A stretch of 64,000 bases of DNA from Planctomycetota bacterium (GTDB lineage Bacteria > Planctomycetota > UBA1135 > UBA2386), in assembly GCA_020638655.1 (NCBI GenBank), contig JACKIC010000002.1:310001-374000 (forward strand). The letters are read 5' to 3'. The position numbers were made by a program, and so were the translations under genes. The notes beneath the pieces were generated by a model, which worked only from the letters and a program-made list of their open reading frames with translations, made no database searches and had not been told where the DNA came from. This document shows, piece by piece, positions 43,042 to 50,388 of this stretch. The first letter of the stretch is position 1. Every line of letters starts with the position of its first letter.

Positions 43042-43554
43042 CTACAGGCGCAGGCGTCGCAGCAGCCGGTCGAGCAGGCTGGCCTCGGGGGAGTCGTCGA
43101 ACGGGTCGGTGCGGTGCCGCTTGTCGTCGATCTCGCCCATCGGCTGCCGGTCGGTGGCGAGCAGGATCGGCATGCTCGCGAGGGTCTCGCTGACGTCGTG
43201 CGCGGCGTGCGGCAGCGACAGTTCCTCGGCGAGGTTCTCGGCGTGGGTGAAGCGTCGCCGCGCGGCGAGATCGGCGATCTTGCCGCCGGTGCGCCCCAGG
43301 CCGTCGAGGCGCCGGTCGGGGGCCGACACGAGGCGTTCCCAGCTCATCGAGTGGAAGCCGCGGAACTCGCCGGTGAACAGGTCGACGGAGCGGTCGGCGA
43401 GGTTGTTGGTGCGCCGCGCGAACGCCGCCTTGGAGAAGTCCTCGGCCAGCAGGCTGCGCGCGCCGGTGGTGGCGCTCACCGGTTCTTCGAGCTCGGGCTT
43501 GGCCACGCAGGCGGTCAGCACGAGCAGCAGGCAGGTCGGCACGGGGCGCAGCAT
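43042..43554 (-). CDS. Small putative lipoprotein (hypothetical)
   Basis: 170 residues. The N-terminus MLRPVPTCLLLVLTAC has a lipobox ending at Cys16, so lipid anchoring is likely. The rest is soluble and mainly helical, with DFSKAAFARRTNNLADRSVD, FRGFHSMSWERLV and DVSETLASMPILLATDRQP, and a basic C-terminal tail (SLLDRLLRRLRL). No family recognised. A TATCGT box lies nine bases upstream of ATG 43554, so the mRNA is probably leaderless; an 18-base repeated element lies about 35 bases further upstream. It is downstream of the Lol-type transporter operon on the same strand, which suits an envelope protein, but no functional link is shown. Confidence 0.8.
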   Translation of the reverse strand: MLRPVPTCLLLVLTACVAKPELEEPVSATTGARSLLAEDFSKAAFARRTNNLADRSVDLFTGEFRGFHSMSWERLVSAPDRRLDGLGRTGGKIADLAARRRFTHAENLAEELSLPHAAHDVSETLASMPILLATDRQPMGEIDDKRHRTDPFDDSPEASLLDRLLRRLRL

Positions 43555-43563
43555 GCGGCGGCC

Positions 43564-43569
43564 ACGATA
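43564..43569 (-). promoter_or_regulatory. Putative -10 box of the small lipoprotein gene (leaderless)
   Basis: TATCGT on the minus strand, nine bases before ATG 43554, with no Shine-Dalgarno sequence between. Confidence 0.5.
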
Positions 43570-43604
43570 ACCGCAGCGGCCGGCGGGGCCGAGCGGTGTG
43601 TGGT

Positions 43605-43622
43605 TTGTACCCGGTACCGTAC
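43605..43622 (-). promoter_or_regulatory. Repeated 18-base element, copy 2
   Basis: Minus-strand GTACGGTACCGGGTACAA, differing at one base from 25217-25234. It lies upstream of the small lipoprotein promoter and just past the end of the Lol-type operon. Confidence 0.3.
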
Positions 43623-43625
43623 CCT

Positions 43626-43642
43626 CGCGGTCAGGTGCCGCG
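43626..43642 (-). terminator. Stop-codon-centred hairpin ending the Lol-type operon
   Basis: CGCGG-TCAGGTG-CCGCG; the stop of the last permease (TCA on the plus strand) is in the seven-base loop. Confidence 0.4.
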
Positions 43643-44971
43643 CAGGGAGACGAGGGGGTCGTGGCGGGCGGCGCGCAGGGCCGGCAGGGCCGAGACGACG
43701 AAGCCGGTGGCGAGCGCCATGCCCGCGACCTGCAGCAGCCACAGCGGCTCGATGCGGCAGGGCACGCGGATCAGGTTGTAGACCTCGAGCGGGAACAGGT
43801 CGATGCCGGTGGCCCAGCGCAGGCCCTGGCGGATCTCCTCGAGGTAGACCGCGGTCAGGCAGCCGGTGGACAGGCCGAGCGCGACGCCGACGACGGTGAT
43901 CGACAGGCCGCACGCCAAGAACACCTGGGTGACGCCGGCCGGGGTGCCGCCCATGGCGGTGAGGATGCCGATGTCGGCGACCTTCTCGGTGACCATCATC
44001 GACAGCGTCGCCAGCATCAGGAAGGCGGCGACGACCATGATGACGATCAGCACGATCTTGAGCAGGCCGCGTTGGTGTTCGACCGAGGCGAGGAACGGCG
44101 CGTTGCGCTCGCGCCAGGTCTCGACGGCGCCGTAGGAGCGTTGGTTGCCGCGGTCGAGAGCGCGCGAGACGATGCGCTGCAGGCGGTCGGCGGTCGGCAC
44201 GAGCTGGCTCTCGTCGCGCACGCGCACGGCGATCTCCTGCACGGCGCCTTCGGGCAGCTCGAGCGCTTTGCGCAGCACGTCCTCGCGCACGAACATGTTG
44301 TTGCCGTCGAAACCGGCGTGCGCGGTCTGGAACGCGCCGGCGACCACCAGGTCGACCTCGCGCTGGTCGGTCTCGACCTTGCCCTGCTCGTTGCTCTTGC
44401 TGATCGCGTAGGTCCAGCGCACCGGATCGCCGGGGTGCAGGCCGTCGCGCTCCATGCGCTGTCTGCCGATCAGCACGCGCGGCCGGTCGTCGGCGCCGGC
44501 GAACGGGTCGCTGCCCGCGGGGGCGCGCAGGGCCGCGGGGATCTCGGGGTTGCGCAGCCAGTCGCCGAACCCGGTGACGGCGGACTCGGCGGCGGCGTCG
44601 ACGCCGATCACGAACACGAACGGCTGATCGCCGCCGTGCAGCGAAGTGCGGCCGGGCAGCGGCGGCGGCCCCGGGCGCACGCCGGGGCGCGCGACCAGGC
44701 CGTGGTGCACGAGGCGCGGCGCGAGCGCGGCAACGTTGCTGTCGTCGCGCAGGCCGTCGCGCAGCGTCGGCCACTGCGCCCAGTCGGGCAGCTGGGTCAC
44801 GGTGAGGTCGGCGCTGGCCGTCTGCACGTGGCTCTCGATCACCGCCAGGAAGCCCGAGAACAGCGATACGACGACCACGAGCGCCCAGACGCTCAGGGCG
44901 ATGCCGAACATGCCGAGCAGGTTGATCGGCCGCGTCAGCAGGTAGCGGATGGCGAGGAACAGGCGGTACAT
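43631..44971 (-). CDS. LolC/LolE-type ABC transporter permease
   Basis: 446 residues. The topology is that of LolC/E-type permeases: one N-terminal transmembrane helix (about 24-44), a large periplasmic MacB-like domain (about 50-305), then three helices (about 308-330, 355-380 and 407-427) with the family ending ALPALRAARHDPLVSLRG. The N-terminal LAIRYLLTRPINLLGM is the usual LolC/E opening. It should extract lipoproteins from the inner membrane toward the outer membrane. ATG 44971 shares its A with the TGA of the ATPase gene (TGATG), so translation is coupled. Last gene of lysS-permease-ATPase-permease. Confidence 0.93.
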   Translation of the reverse strand: MYRLFLAIRYLLTRPINLLGMFGIALSVWALVVVVSLFSGFLAVIESHVQTASADLTVTQLPDWAQWPTLRDGLRDDSNVAALAPRLVHHGLVARPGVRPGPPPLPGRTSLHGGDQPFVFVIGVDAAAESAVTGFGDWLRNPEIPAALRAPAGSDPFAGADDRPRVLIGRQRMERDGLHPGDPVRWTYAISKSNEQGKVETDQREVDLVVAGAFQTAHAGFDGNNMFVREDVLRKALELPEGAVQEIAVRVRDESQLVPTADRLQRIVSRALDRGNQRSYGAVETWRERNAPFLASVEHQRGLLKIVLIVIMVVAAFLMLATLSMMVTEKVADIGILTAMGGTPAGVTQVFLACGLSITVVGVALGLSTGCLTAVYLEEIRQGLRWATGIDLFPLEVYNLIRVPCRIEPLWLLQVAGMALATGFVVSALPALRAARHDPLVSLRGT

Positions 44972-45699
44972 CAGCGGGCGGCCCCGGCGCCGGTAGCGGC
45001 TTCTTCGCCGACGATCTTGCCGTCGAACATGCGCACGACGCGGTCGCAGCGCTGCGCCAGGCGCTCGTCGTGGGTGACCAGCAGGAAGGCGAGCTGGCGC
45101 TGCTGCTGCACCGCGAACATCAGGTCGACGACGCCCGTGGCGGTGGCCGAGTCGAGGTTGCCGGTCGGCTCGTCGGCGAGGATCACGCGCGGTTGCGCGA
45201 TCAGCGCCCGCGCGATCGCGACGCGCTGCCGCTCGCCGCCCGAGAGCTCGGCGGGGCGGTGGTGCAGGCGGTCGGACAGACCGACCTGTCCGAGCAGTTC
45301 CTCGGCCTGGGCGCGCAGCGCCGCGCGCCGGCCCAGGTAGCCGAACATCGACACGCCCATCATCTGCGCGAGCAGCACGTTCTGCAGCGCCGTGAGCTCG
45401 GGGATCAGGTGATAGAACTGGAACACGAAGCCGGTGTGGCGGTGCCGCAGCAGCGCGCGCTCCTTCACCGACAGGTCGTGCACGACGCGGCCGTCGTACT
45501 CGACCGCGCCGCTGGTCGGGGCGTCGAGCAGGCCGAGCACGTGCAGCAGCGTCGACTTGCCGGCGCCCGAGGCGCCGAGCAGCGCGACGCGTTCGCCGTC
45601 GGCGATCGACAGGTCGACGCCGCGCAGCACCGGGATCTCGCGCTTGCCGAGGCGGTAGTTCTTGGTGACGGCGCGGGCGGTGAGGACGGGGGCGCTCAT
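44971..45699 (-). CDS. lolD: LolD-type ABC transporter ATPase
   Basis: 242 residues. Walker A is LLGASGAGKSTLLHVLG, the Q-loop lies in TGFVFQFYHLIPELT, the signature is LSGGERQRVAIARAL, Walker B with D-loop is VILADEPTGNLDS, and the H-loop is LVTHDE. The phrase FQFYHLIPELTALQNVLL is characteristic of the LolD/MacB family. ATG 45699 overlaps the preceding TGA (ATGA), and its own stop overlaps the next start. It energises lipoprotein release with the two flanking permeases. The C-terminal VGEEAATGAGAAR is a short low-complexity tail. Confidence 0.97.
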   Translation of the reverse strand: MSAPVLTARAVTKNYRLGKREIPVLRGVDLSIADGERVALLGASGAGKSTLLHVLGLLDAPTSGAVEYDGRVVHDLSVKERALLRHRHTGFVFQFYHLIPELTALQNVLLAQMMGVSMFGYLGRRAALRAQAEELLGQVGLSDRLHHRPAELSGGERQRVAIARALIAQPRVILADEPTGNLDSATATGVVDLMFAVQQQRQLAFLLVTHDERLAQRCDRVVRMFDGKIVGEEAATGAGAAR

Positions 45700-47180
45700 T
45701 CGTAGGACAGGGCTTGCACGGGGTTCATGCGCGCGGCGCGGCGCGCCGGCAGGTAGGAGACGATCAGCGTCAGCAGCACGGCGCCGACCGCGACGGTCGC
45801 CACCCAGCCAGGGGTGAGGTGGCACGGGATCGTCGGCAGGTCGAACAGCGTGCGCGGGAACAGCTCGAGGCCGGTCTCGCGGTAGAGCCATTCGTTGACG
45901 TCGTTGAGGTAGGTCGTGGTCAACAGGCCCAGGCCGGTGCCGAGCAGCGCGCCGAGCGTGCCGACGGCCAGGCCGCAGAGCAGGAACACGCGGCCGATGT
46001 CGGCCGCGTTGCCGCCGACCGCGGCGAGGATGCCGACGTCCTTCCACTTCTGCACGACCATCATGTGCAGCGTCGCGTAGATCACGAACGCGGCGACCAG
46101 CATCACCACGAACAGCACGAACTGCATCATCTTGTGCTCGTGGTTCACGGCGGTGAGGAACACCGTGTTCTGCTGCTGCCAGTCGAGCACGCTGCACGGC
46201 GCGGCACCCGCGGGCAGCAGCGCCTGCACGGCGTCGCGCAGCCGTTGCTGGCAGGCGCGCCAGGCAGCGGGCGGCAGGTCGGGCCGCAGCCGCACGGCGA
46301 CGTCGGTGACGATCGCCTTGCTGCGCGGGTTGCTGATGTCGTGCCCGAGCAGCGAGCGCAGGGTCTCGATCGGCAACAGCGCCGAGGTCTCGTCGAACAG
46401 CCGGTAGCCGGTGCCGAAGTAGCCGGCGAAGGCCAGGCGCGTGTGCCGCGTCGAGATCTTCACGTCGCCGCCCGAGCCCGGCGGGTACATCGCCGTCAGC
46501 AGCTCGAGCGGATCCCCCTCGCGCAGCAGCTGCGTGTAGTGCCAGCGGCGCCAGCCCAGCAGCACGCCGGGCCACTCGCTGCGTGAGTCCTCGACCCGCT
46601 CTTCGCGCGGCAGGCCGGCGCGACCGCGCGCGCGCCACTCGACCTCGTCGGGCAGCTTCAGGTACATGCGGCGTTTGGGGTCCGGCTCGTCGAACACCAC
46701 CGGCGCGCGGCCGTTGATGGTGCGCGACTGCAGCGAGCTGACGCCGCGCTCGAGCCAGGCCTGCACGTCGGTGACCTGCGGCTCGAGCAACGGGTCGATG
46801 CCGAGCAGCAGCGCGAACCCGCCCTGCATCTGATTGAAGTCGACCTCCGAGGCGCCCTGACTGATCATGCCGCGCGGCGGGCGCAGCGGCTGCAGCACGG
46901 CGTAGTGGCGCAGCCGCGGCGCGCTGTGCAGGACGTCGGGGTCGGCCTCGATCGCGGCGCGCAGCGTGTCGTAGCTGGTCTGGTCCGGCAGGTCGGTGAC
47001 CAGCAGGTCCGGCGTGGCGCGGCGCACGTCGTTCTGGATCTCGTAGACGAAACCCGTGAACACGCCGTCGACGACGAGCGTCGCCCAGACCGCGAACAGC
47101 ACGCCGCCGATGCCGAGCAGGTTGATGCGACGCGTCACCAGGTAACGCAGCGCCAGGAACGGGCTGAAGGCGGCGATCAC
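45696..47180 (-). CDS. LolC/LolE-type ABC transporter permease (first copy)
   Basis: 494 residues, somewhat longer than the second permease because of its periplasmic domain. The first helix is at about 21-43 (LLGIGGVLFAVWATLVVDGVF). The periplasmic domain spans about 45-345, with an insert around WRARGRAGLPREERVEDSRS. Three C-terminal helices are at about 351-375, 395-420 and 452-475, ending YLPARRAARMNPVQALSYE as in the family. It starts at a GTG (47180) that overlaps the TGA of lysS (GTGA), which ties lipoprotein transport to lysyl-tRNA synthetase expression. Two non-identical permeases imply a LolCDE-like heterodimer. Confidence 0.93.
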   Translation of the reverse strand: MIAAFSPFLALRYLVTRRINLLGIGGVLFAVWATLVVDGVFTGFVYEIQNDVRRATPDLLVTDLPDQTSYDTLRAAIEADPDVLHSAPRLRHYAVLQPLRPPRGMISQGASEVDFNQMQGGFALLLGIDPLLEPQVTDVQAWLERGVSSLQSRTINGRAPVVFDEPDPKRRMYLKLPDEVEWRARGRAGLPREERVEDSRSEWPGVLLGWRRWHYTQLLREGDPLELLTAMYPPGSGGDVKISTRHTRLAFAGYFGTGYRLFDETSALLPIETLRSLLGHDISNPRSKAIVTDVAVRLRPDLPPAAWRACQQRLRDAVQALLPAGAAPCSVLDWQQQNTVFLTAVNHEHKMMQFVLFVVMLVAAFVIYATLHMMVVQKWKDVGILAAVGGNAADIGRVFLLCGLAVGTLGALLGTGLGLLTTTYLNDVNEWLYRETGLELFPRTLFDLPTIPCHLTPGWVATVAVGAVLLTLIVSYLPARRAARMNPVQALSYE

Positions 47181-48676
47181 GACGGTTCGGTCGGCGCCGG
47201 CGGTTCTTCGGCGGCGGGGGGCGCGTTCGGGTCGTTCGCGGGCAGGCGCCGCAGCAGCGGGAACAGCACCACGTCGCGGATCGAGGTCGAGCCGGTCAGC
47301 AGCATGCAGAGCCGGTCGATGCCGATACCCAGGCCGCCCGCGGGCGGCATGCCGTACTCGAGCGCGGTGACGTAGTCGACGTCGACCTCGCCGGGCGTCT
47401 CGTCATCCTTGTGCGTGACCTGTTCGGCGAAGCGCTGCTCCTGGTCGATCGGGTCGTTGAGTTCACTGAACGCGTTGCCGAGCTCCATGCCGGCGACGAA
47501 CAGTTCGAAGCGTTCGGTGACGCGCGGGTCCTCGGGCAGCCGCTTGGCGAGCGGGCTGATCGCGACCGGGTAGTCGTAGACGAAGATCGGCCCCTGCAGC
47601 GTGTCCTCGACGGTCGCCTCGAACACGTCGTTGGCGAGCTTGGCGGCCTCGATGCCGTCGGTCTTGAGGTGCAGTTCCCGGGCGCGGGTCAGCACGCTGG
47701 CGTGGTCGAACCAGTCGACGCCGGGGTTCTTCTCGACGAACAGATCGAGGTACTTCGCCTTCTGGAACGGCGGCGACAGGTCGTAGTCCTTGTCGCGGAA
47801 GGTGACCTTGCCGTCGCCGCCGCGCACCTTGTCGACGAGGTGTGCGAACAGGCCCTCGACGCGCGCCATCACGTCGCGGTAGTCGGCCCACGCCTCGTAG
47901 CTCTCGAGCATCGTGAACTCGGGGTTGTGGCGCGTGCTGATGCCCTCGTTGCGGAACACGCGGCCGATTTCGTAGACGCGCTCCATGCCGCCGACGATCA
48001 GGCGCTTGAGATACAGCTCCGGCGCGATGCGCAGGAACAGCTGCATGTCGAGCGTGTTGTGGTGGGTCGTGAACGGCCGCGCCGCGGCGCCGCCGAACAG
48101 CGGCTGCAGGATCGGCGTCTCGACCTCGAGGTAACCCAGCGAGTCGAAGTAGGCGCGCACCTCGCGCACGATCTGCGAGCGGGTCGCGAAGCTCTGCCGC
48201 ACCTCGGGGTTGGCGAACAGGTCGACGTAACGCGCGCGGTAACGCTGCTCGGTGTCGGTCAGGCCGTGCCACTTCTCGGGCGCAGGCCGCAGCGCCTTGG
48301 CGGCGAGCACCACGCTGGTCGCCCAGATCGTCGGCTCACCCTTCTGGGTGGTGCCGAGCTCGCCCGTGATGCTGACCAGGTCGTTGCCCTCGACCAGCTT
48401 GCGGCCGGGCCAGAACTCGGGCAGGCGGTCGCGCTGGAAACCCACCTGCAGCGCGCCGGTGCGGTCGGTGACGTGCGCGAAACGCAGCTTGCCGAAGTCG
48501 CGCACCACGCCGAGGCGCCCGGCGACGGTCACCGTCTGGCCGATCCGCTGGTCGAAGTCGGGCAGCAGGTCACCGATCGGTTGGCCGCGCGGCACGCGCG
48601 GCGGAAAGGGGTCTTGGCCTTCGCTGCGCAGGGTCTGCAGCTTGGCGAGGCGGTCAGGGGCGATGCCGTCGGTCAC
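47177..48676 (-). CDS. lysS: Lysyl-tRNA synthetase, class II
   Basis: 499 residues, the usual length. It charges tRNA-Lys in the cytoplasm. The N-terminal OB-fold anticodon domain is visible (VTVAGRLGVVRDFGKLRFAH). Class II motif 1 lies around YLEVETPILQPLFGGAAARPF; motif 2 is ERVYEIGRVFRNEGISTRHN with PEFTMLESY; motif 3 is GGLGIGIDRLCMLLTGSTSI. The start is the GTG at 48676. A TAGGAT box 31 bases upstream suggests a short leader; no strong Shine-Dalgarno sequence is present. It heads the transcription unit with the Lol-type transporter, overlapping the first permease by GTGA. A Pro/Ala-rich tail (NAPPAAEEPPAPTEPS) extends the C-terminus. Confidence 0.99.
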   Translation of the reverse strand: MTDGIAPDRLAKLQTLRSEGQDPFPPRVPRGQPIGDLLPDFDQRIGQTVTVAGRLGVVRDFGKLRFAHVTDRTGALQVGFQRDRLPEFWPGRKLVEGNDLVSITGELGTTQKGEPTIWATSVVLAAKALRPAPEKWHGLTDTEQRYRARYVDLFANPEVRQSFATRSQIVREVRAYFDSLGYLEVETPILQPLFGGAAARPFTTHHNTLDMQLFLRIAPELYLKRLIVGGMERVYEIGRVFRNEGISTRHNPEFTMLESYEAWADYRDVMARVEGLFAHLVDKVRGGDGKVTFRDKDYDLSPPFQKAKYLDLFVEKNPGVDWFDHASVLTRARELHLKTDGIEAAKLANDVFEATVEDTLQGPIFVYDYPVAISPLAKRLPEDPRVTERFELFVAGMELGNAFSELNDPIDQEQRFAEQVTHKDDETPGEVDVDYVTALEYGMPPAGGLGIGIDRLCMLLTGSTSIRDVVLFPLLRRLPANDPNAPPAAEEPPAPTEPS

Positions 48677-48707
48677 GTACGTTCCAGGTGTGCGGGCAAA
48701 GGGACCG

Positions 48708-48713
48708 ATCCTA
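48708..48713 (-). promoter_or_regulatory. Putative -10 box of the lysS-Lol operon
   Basis: TAGGAT on the minus strand, 31 bases before GTG 48676, leaving room for a leader of about 25 bases. Confidence 0.4.
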
Positions 48714-48795
48714 GGGGCAAGGCCGGCATTTTGGAAAACCGGCCTGCATGCCGATCCGGCCGCAAAAGGGTTGCCCCGGTCGGCCGCGCGCTGCG

Positions 48796-48801
48796 TATCG
48801 T
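48796..48801 (+). promoter_or_regulatory. Putative -10 box of the small secreted protein gene
   Basis: TATCGT, 25 bases before ATG 48827, in the divergent spacer shared with lysS. Confidence 0.4.
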
Positions 48802-48826
48802 GCCACGGCCTCCTCGTCCCTCCGGC

Positions 48827-49192
48827 ATGCTGCCCAAACTGTGTACGCTGCTCGCCGTCGCGGTGCTGCTCGCTGCGCTGCTGTGCGGCAATCCGTTCCT
48901 GCCGCCGCGTCCGGCGCCCGGTGCGCAGGATGTCGGCGTGCCCAGGCCTAGCCGGTTCGCGCCGCCCGTCGAACGGGTCGAGCGCGCCGATGCCGACATC
49001 TGCCCCGACGCGACGCTGCGGGAAGCGGTCGTGCGCGTGTTGCACGCGGCCGACGGTTCGCCGCGTTGGGTGCTCGAGGACGGTCGCGTCCTGCACGTCG
49101 CCGCGGACGGCGGCCTGCAGTTCGACGAGGATCTCGATGTCTCGCAACCTGCCGGGACCGGGAACCTGCTCGAAGCCGTTGGCGGTCGCTGA
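48827..49192 (+). CDS. Small secreted or membrane-anchored protein (hypothetical)
   Basis: 121 residues. ATG 48827 opens a hydrophobic N-terminus, MLPKLCTLLAVAVLLAALLC, a signal peptide or anchor. The rest is a Pro-rich linker (NPFLPPRPAPG) and a short domain with DADICPDATLREAVVRVLHA and GSPRWVLEDGRVLHVAADGG. No family recognised. It is divergent from lysS and convergent with the Rieske gene. Its last codons and stop belong to the first unit of a 14-base tandem array that fills the space to the neighbour's stop. Size and base use fit a real gene. Confidence 0.7.
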   Translation: MLPKLCTLLAVAVLLAALLCGNPFLPPRPAPGAQDVGVPRPSRFAPPVERVERADADICPDATLREAVVRVLHAADGSPRWVLEDGRVLHVAADGGLQFDEDLDVSQPAGTGNLLEAVGGR

Positions 49193-49266
49193 GCTCAGGT
49201 GGCTGAACCCAGGTGGCTGAACCCAGGTCGCTGGGGTCTGGTCGCTGGGGTCTGGTCGCAGAAGGT
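49183..49266. repeat. 14-base tandem array bridging two convergent stop codons
   Basis: Six consecutive 14-base units. Exact copies of AGGTGGCTGAACCC are at 49197-49210 and 49211-49224; AGGTCGCTGGGGTC and TGGTCGCTGGGGTC follow. The first unit (CGGTCGCTGAGCTC) contains the stop of the plus-strand gene, and the last unit reaches the stop of the Rieske gene. Confidence 0.85.
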
Positions 49267-49583
49267 CAGGCGACTGCCGGAAACTCGACCTCGATCCGCC
49301 CGTCCTGAACGCGCACCGGGTACGTCTTGACGTTCCACTCCTCGCCGACGTCGCACGCGCCGCTGCGAAGGTCGAACTCCCAGCAGTGCAGGTAGCAGAT
49401 CACCTTGCCGTCGAGCACGGTGCCGTCGCACAGCGGCGCGCCCGCGTGCGGGCAGAGGTTGTCGATGCAGCGGTAGTCGTCACCGTCCTTGAAGATCGCC
49501 AGCCACTGGTCGTCGACCTTGACCGGCGCGCCCGGGGAGAACTTGAGTTCGTCGATCGCGCCGACGTCGACCCAGCGGCTCAC
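49266..49583 (-). CDS. Rieske-type [2Fe-2S] ferredoxin (NirD-like)
   Basis: 105 residues, the size of stand-alone Rieske ferredoxins and of the NirD nitrite-reductase small subunit. The cluster ligands are present: CPHAGAPL gives C-x-H and CYLHCWEFDLRSG gives C-x2-H, spaced normally. No signal peptide or transmembrane helix, so it is cytoplasmic and should carry electrons for an oxygenase or reductase not found in this window. The start is the GTG at 49583, overlapping the TGA of trmB (GTGA). The co-translation with a tRNA methyltransferase is unusual and its meaning is unknown. Its stop abuts the 14-base tandem array. Confidence 0.93.
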   Translation of the reverse strand: MSRWVDVGAIDELKFSPGAPVKVDDQWLAIFKDGDDYRCIDNLCPHAGAPLCDGTVLDGKVICYLHCWEFDLRSGACDVGEEWNVKTYPVRVQDGRIEVEFPAVA

Positions 49584-50317
49584 GGCGCGACCTCCGCCGC
49601 CGCGCCGCCGCGCGCGAGCCGCCGGAACGCGTAGCGCCGGATCACGCGGCCCTCTTCGATGTACTTGCGTTCGAAGTTGGTCGGCGAGAACGCGTGGCCG
49701 GCGCCGAGCGCGCGCACCCGGCGCTCCTCGGCTTCGTCGCGCACGAAGTCCTCGGCGTGCCCGAGCACCCGCACGATCTGGCCCGCGTAGACGGCGTTGT
49801 CGGTGGCGACGTACAGGTAACCGCCGTCGCGCAGGGTGCGCGCGACGATGCCGGGCACGTCCTCGGTGAAGAAGCGGCGGCCGGCGTGGCGGCGCTTGGG
49901 CCACGGGTCGGGGAAGTAGACGTGCACCGCGTCGAGCGCGGCGTCGTCGACGCGGTCGGTGAGGAACAGCTTGCCGTTGTCGACCAGGAAGCGGCCGTTG
50001 TCGCGGCCGCTCTTGCGCAGCTTGGTCGCGGCGAGGCTCGCGTAGGCCGGCGCGGCCTCGATGCCGAGCACGAAGGTATCGGGTTTGGCCTCGGTGGCGG
50101 CGAGCACGAACGCGCCCTTGCCCGGGCCGATCTCGATCTCGACGTGGCGGAAGCCGGTTGGCACCAGCAGGGCCAGCGGCGGCGGGTCGTCGCCGCCGAT
50201 CACCAGGAACTCGCCGGCGTCGTCGTCGCCGTCCTGCTGGCGGCCGCGGAACGACAGCTTGCCGCCGCTGTGCATGCGCGGGTTGTAGGTCTTCTCGGTG
50301 GGTTCGGCGTCGGCCAT
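49580..50317 (-). CDS. trmB: tRNA (guanine-N7)-methyltransferase
   Basis: 245 residues, typical of TrmB. It methylates G46 in the variable loop of tRNAs using SAM. Family hallmarks: EIEIGPGKGAFVLAAT (SAM site), VLGIEAAPAYASLAATKLRK, the signature YFPDPWPKRRHAGRRFF and a C-terminal SPTNFERKYIEEGRVIRRY. The N-terminal 50 residues carry an acidic loop (GRQQDGDDDAGEF) longer than usual. ATG 50317 has a TATGCT box nine bases upstream and no Shine-Dalgarno sequence. It is followed, with a GTGA overlap, by the Rieske ferredoxin gene. Confidence 0.97.
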   Translation of the reverse strand: MADAEPTEKTYNPRMHSGGKLSFRGRQQDGDDDAGEFLVIGGDDPPPLALLVPTGFRHVEIEIGPGKGAFVLAATEAKPDTFVLGIEAAPAYASLAATKLRKSGRDNGRFLVDNGKLFLTDRVDDAALDAVHVYFPDPWPKRRHAGRRFFTEDVPGIVARTLRDGGYLYVATDNAVYAGQIVRVLGHAEDFVRDEAEERRVRALGAGHAFSPTNFERKYIEEGRVIRRYAFRRLARGGAAAEVAP

Positions 50318-50326
50318 CGGGCGAGC

Positions 50327-50332
50327 AGCATA
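50327..50332 (-). promoter_or_regulatory. Putative -10 box of trmB (leaderless)
   Basis: TATGCT on the minus strand, nine bases before ATG 50317. Confidence 0.5.
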
Positions 50333-50388
50333 GCGACGCGCCGGGGCTGCTCCAGGCTCGCGTGGCGCGGCCGGCGCGGTTCCAGCCC

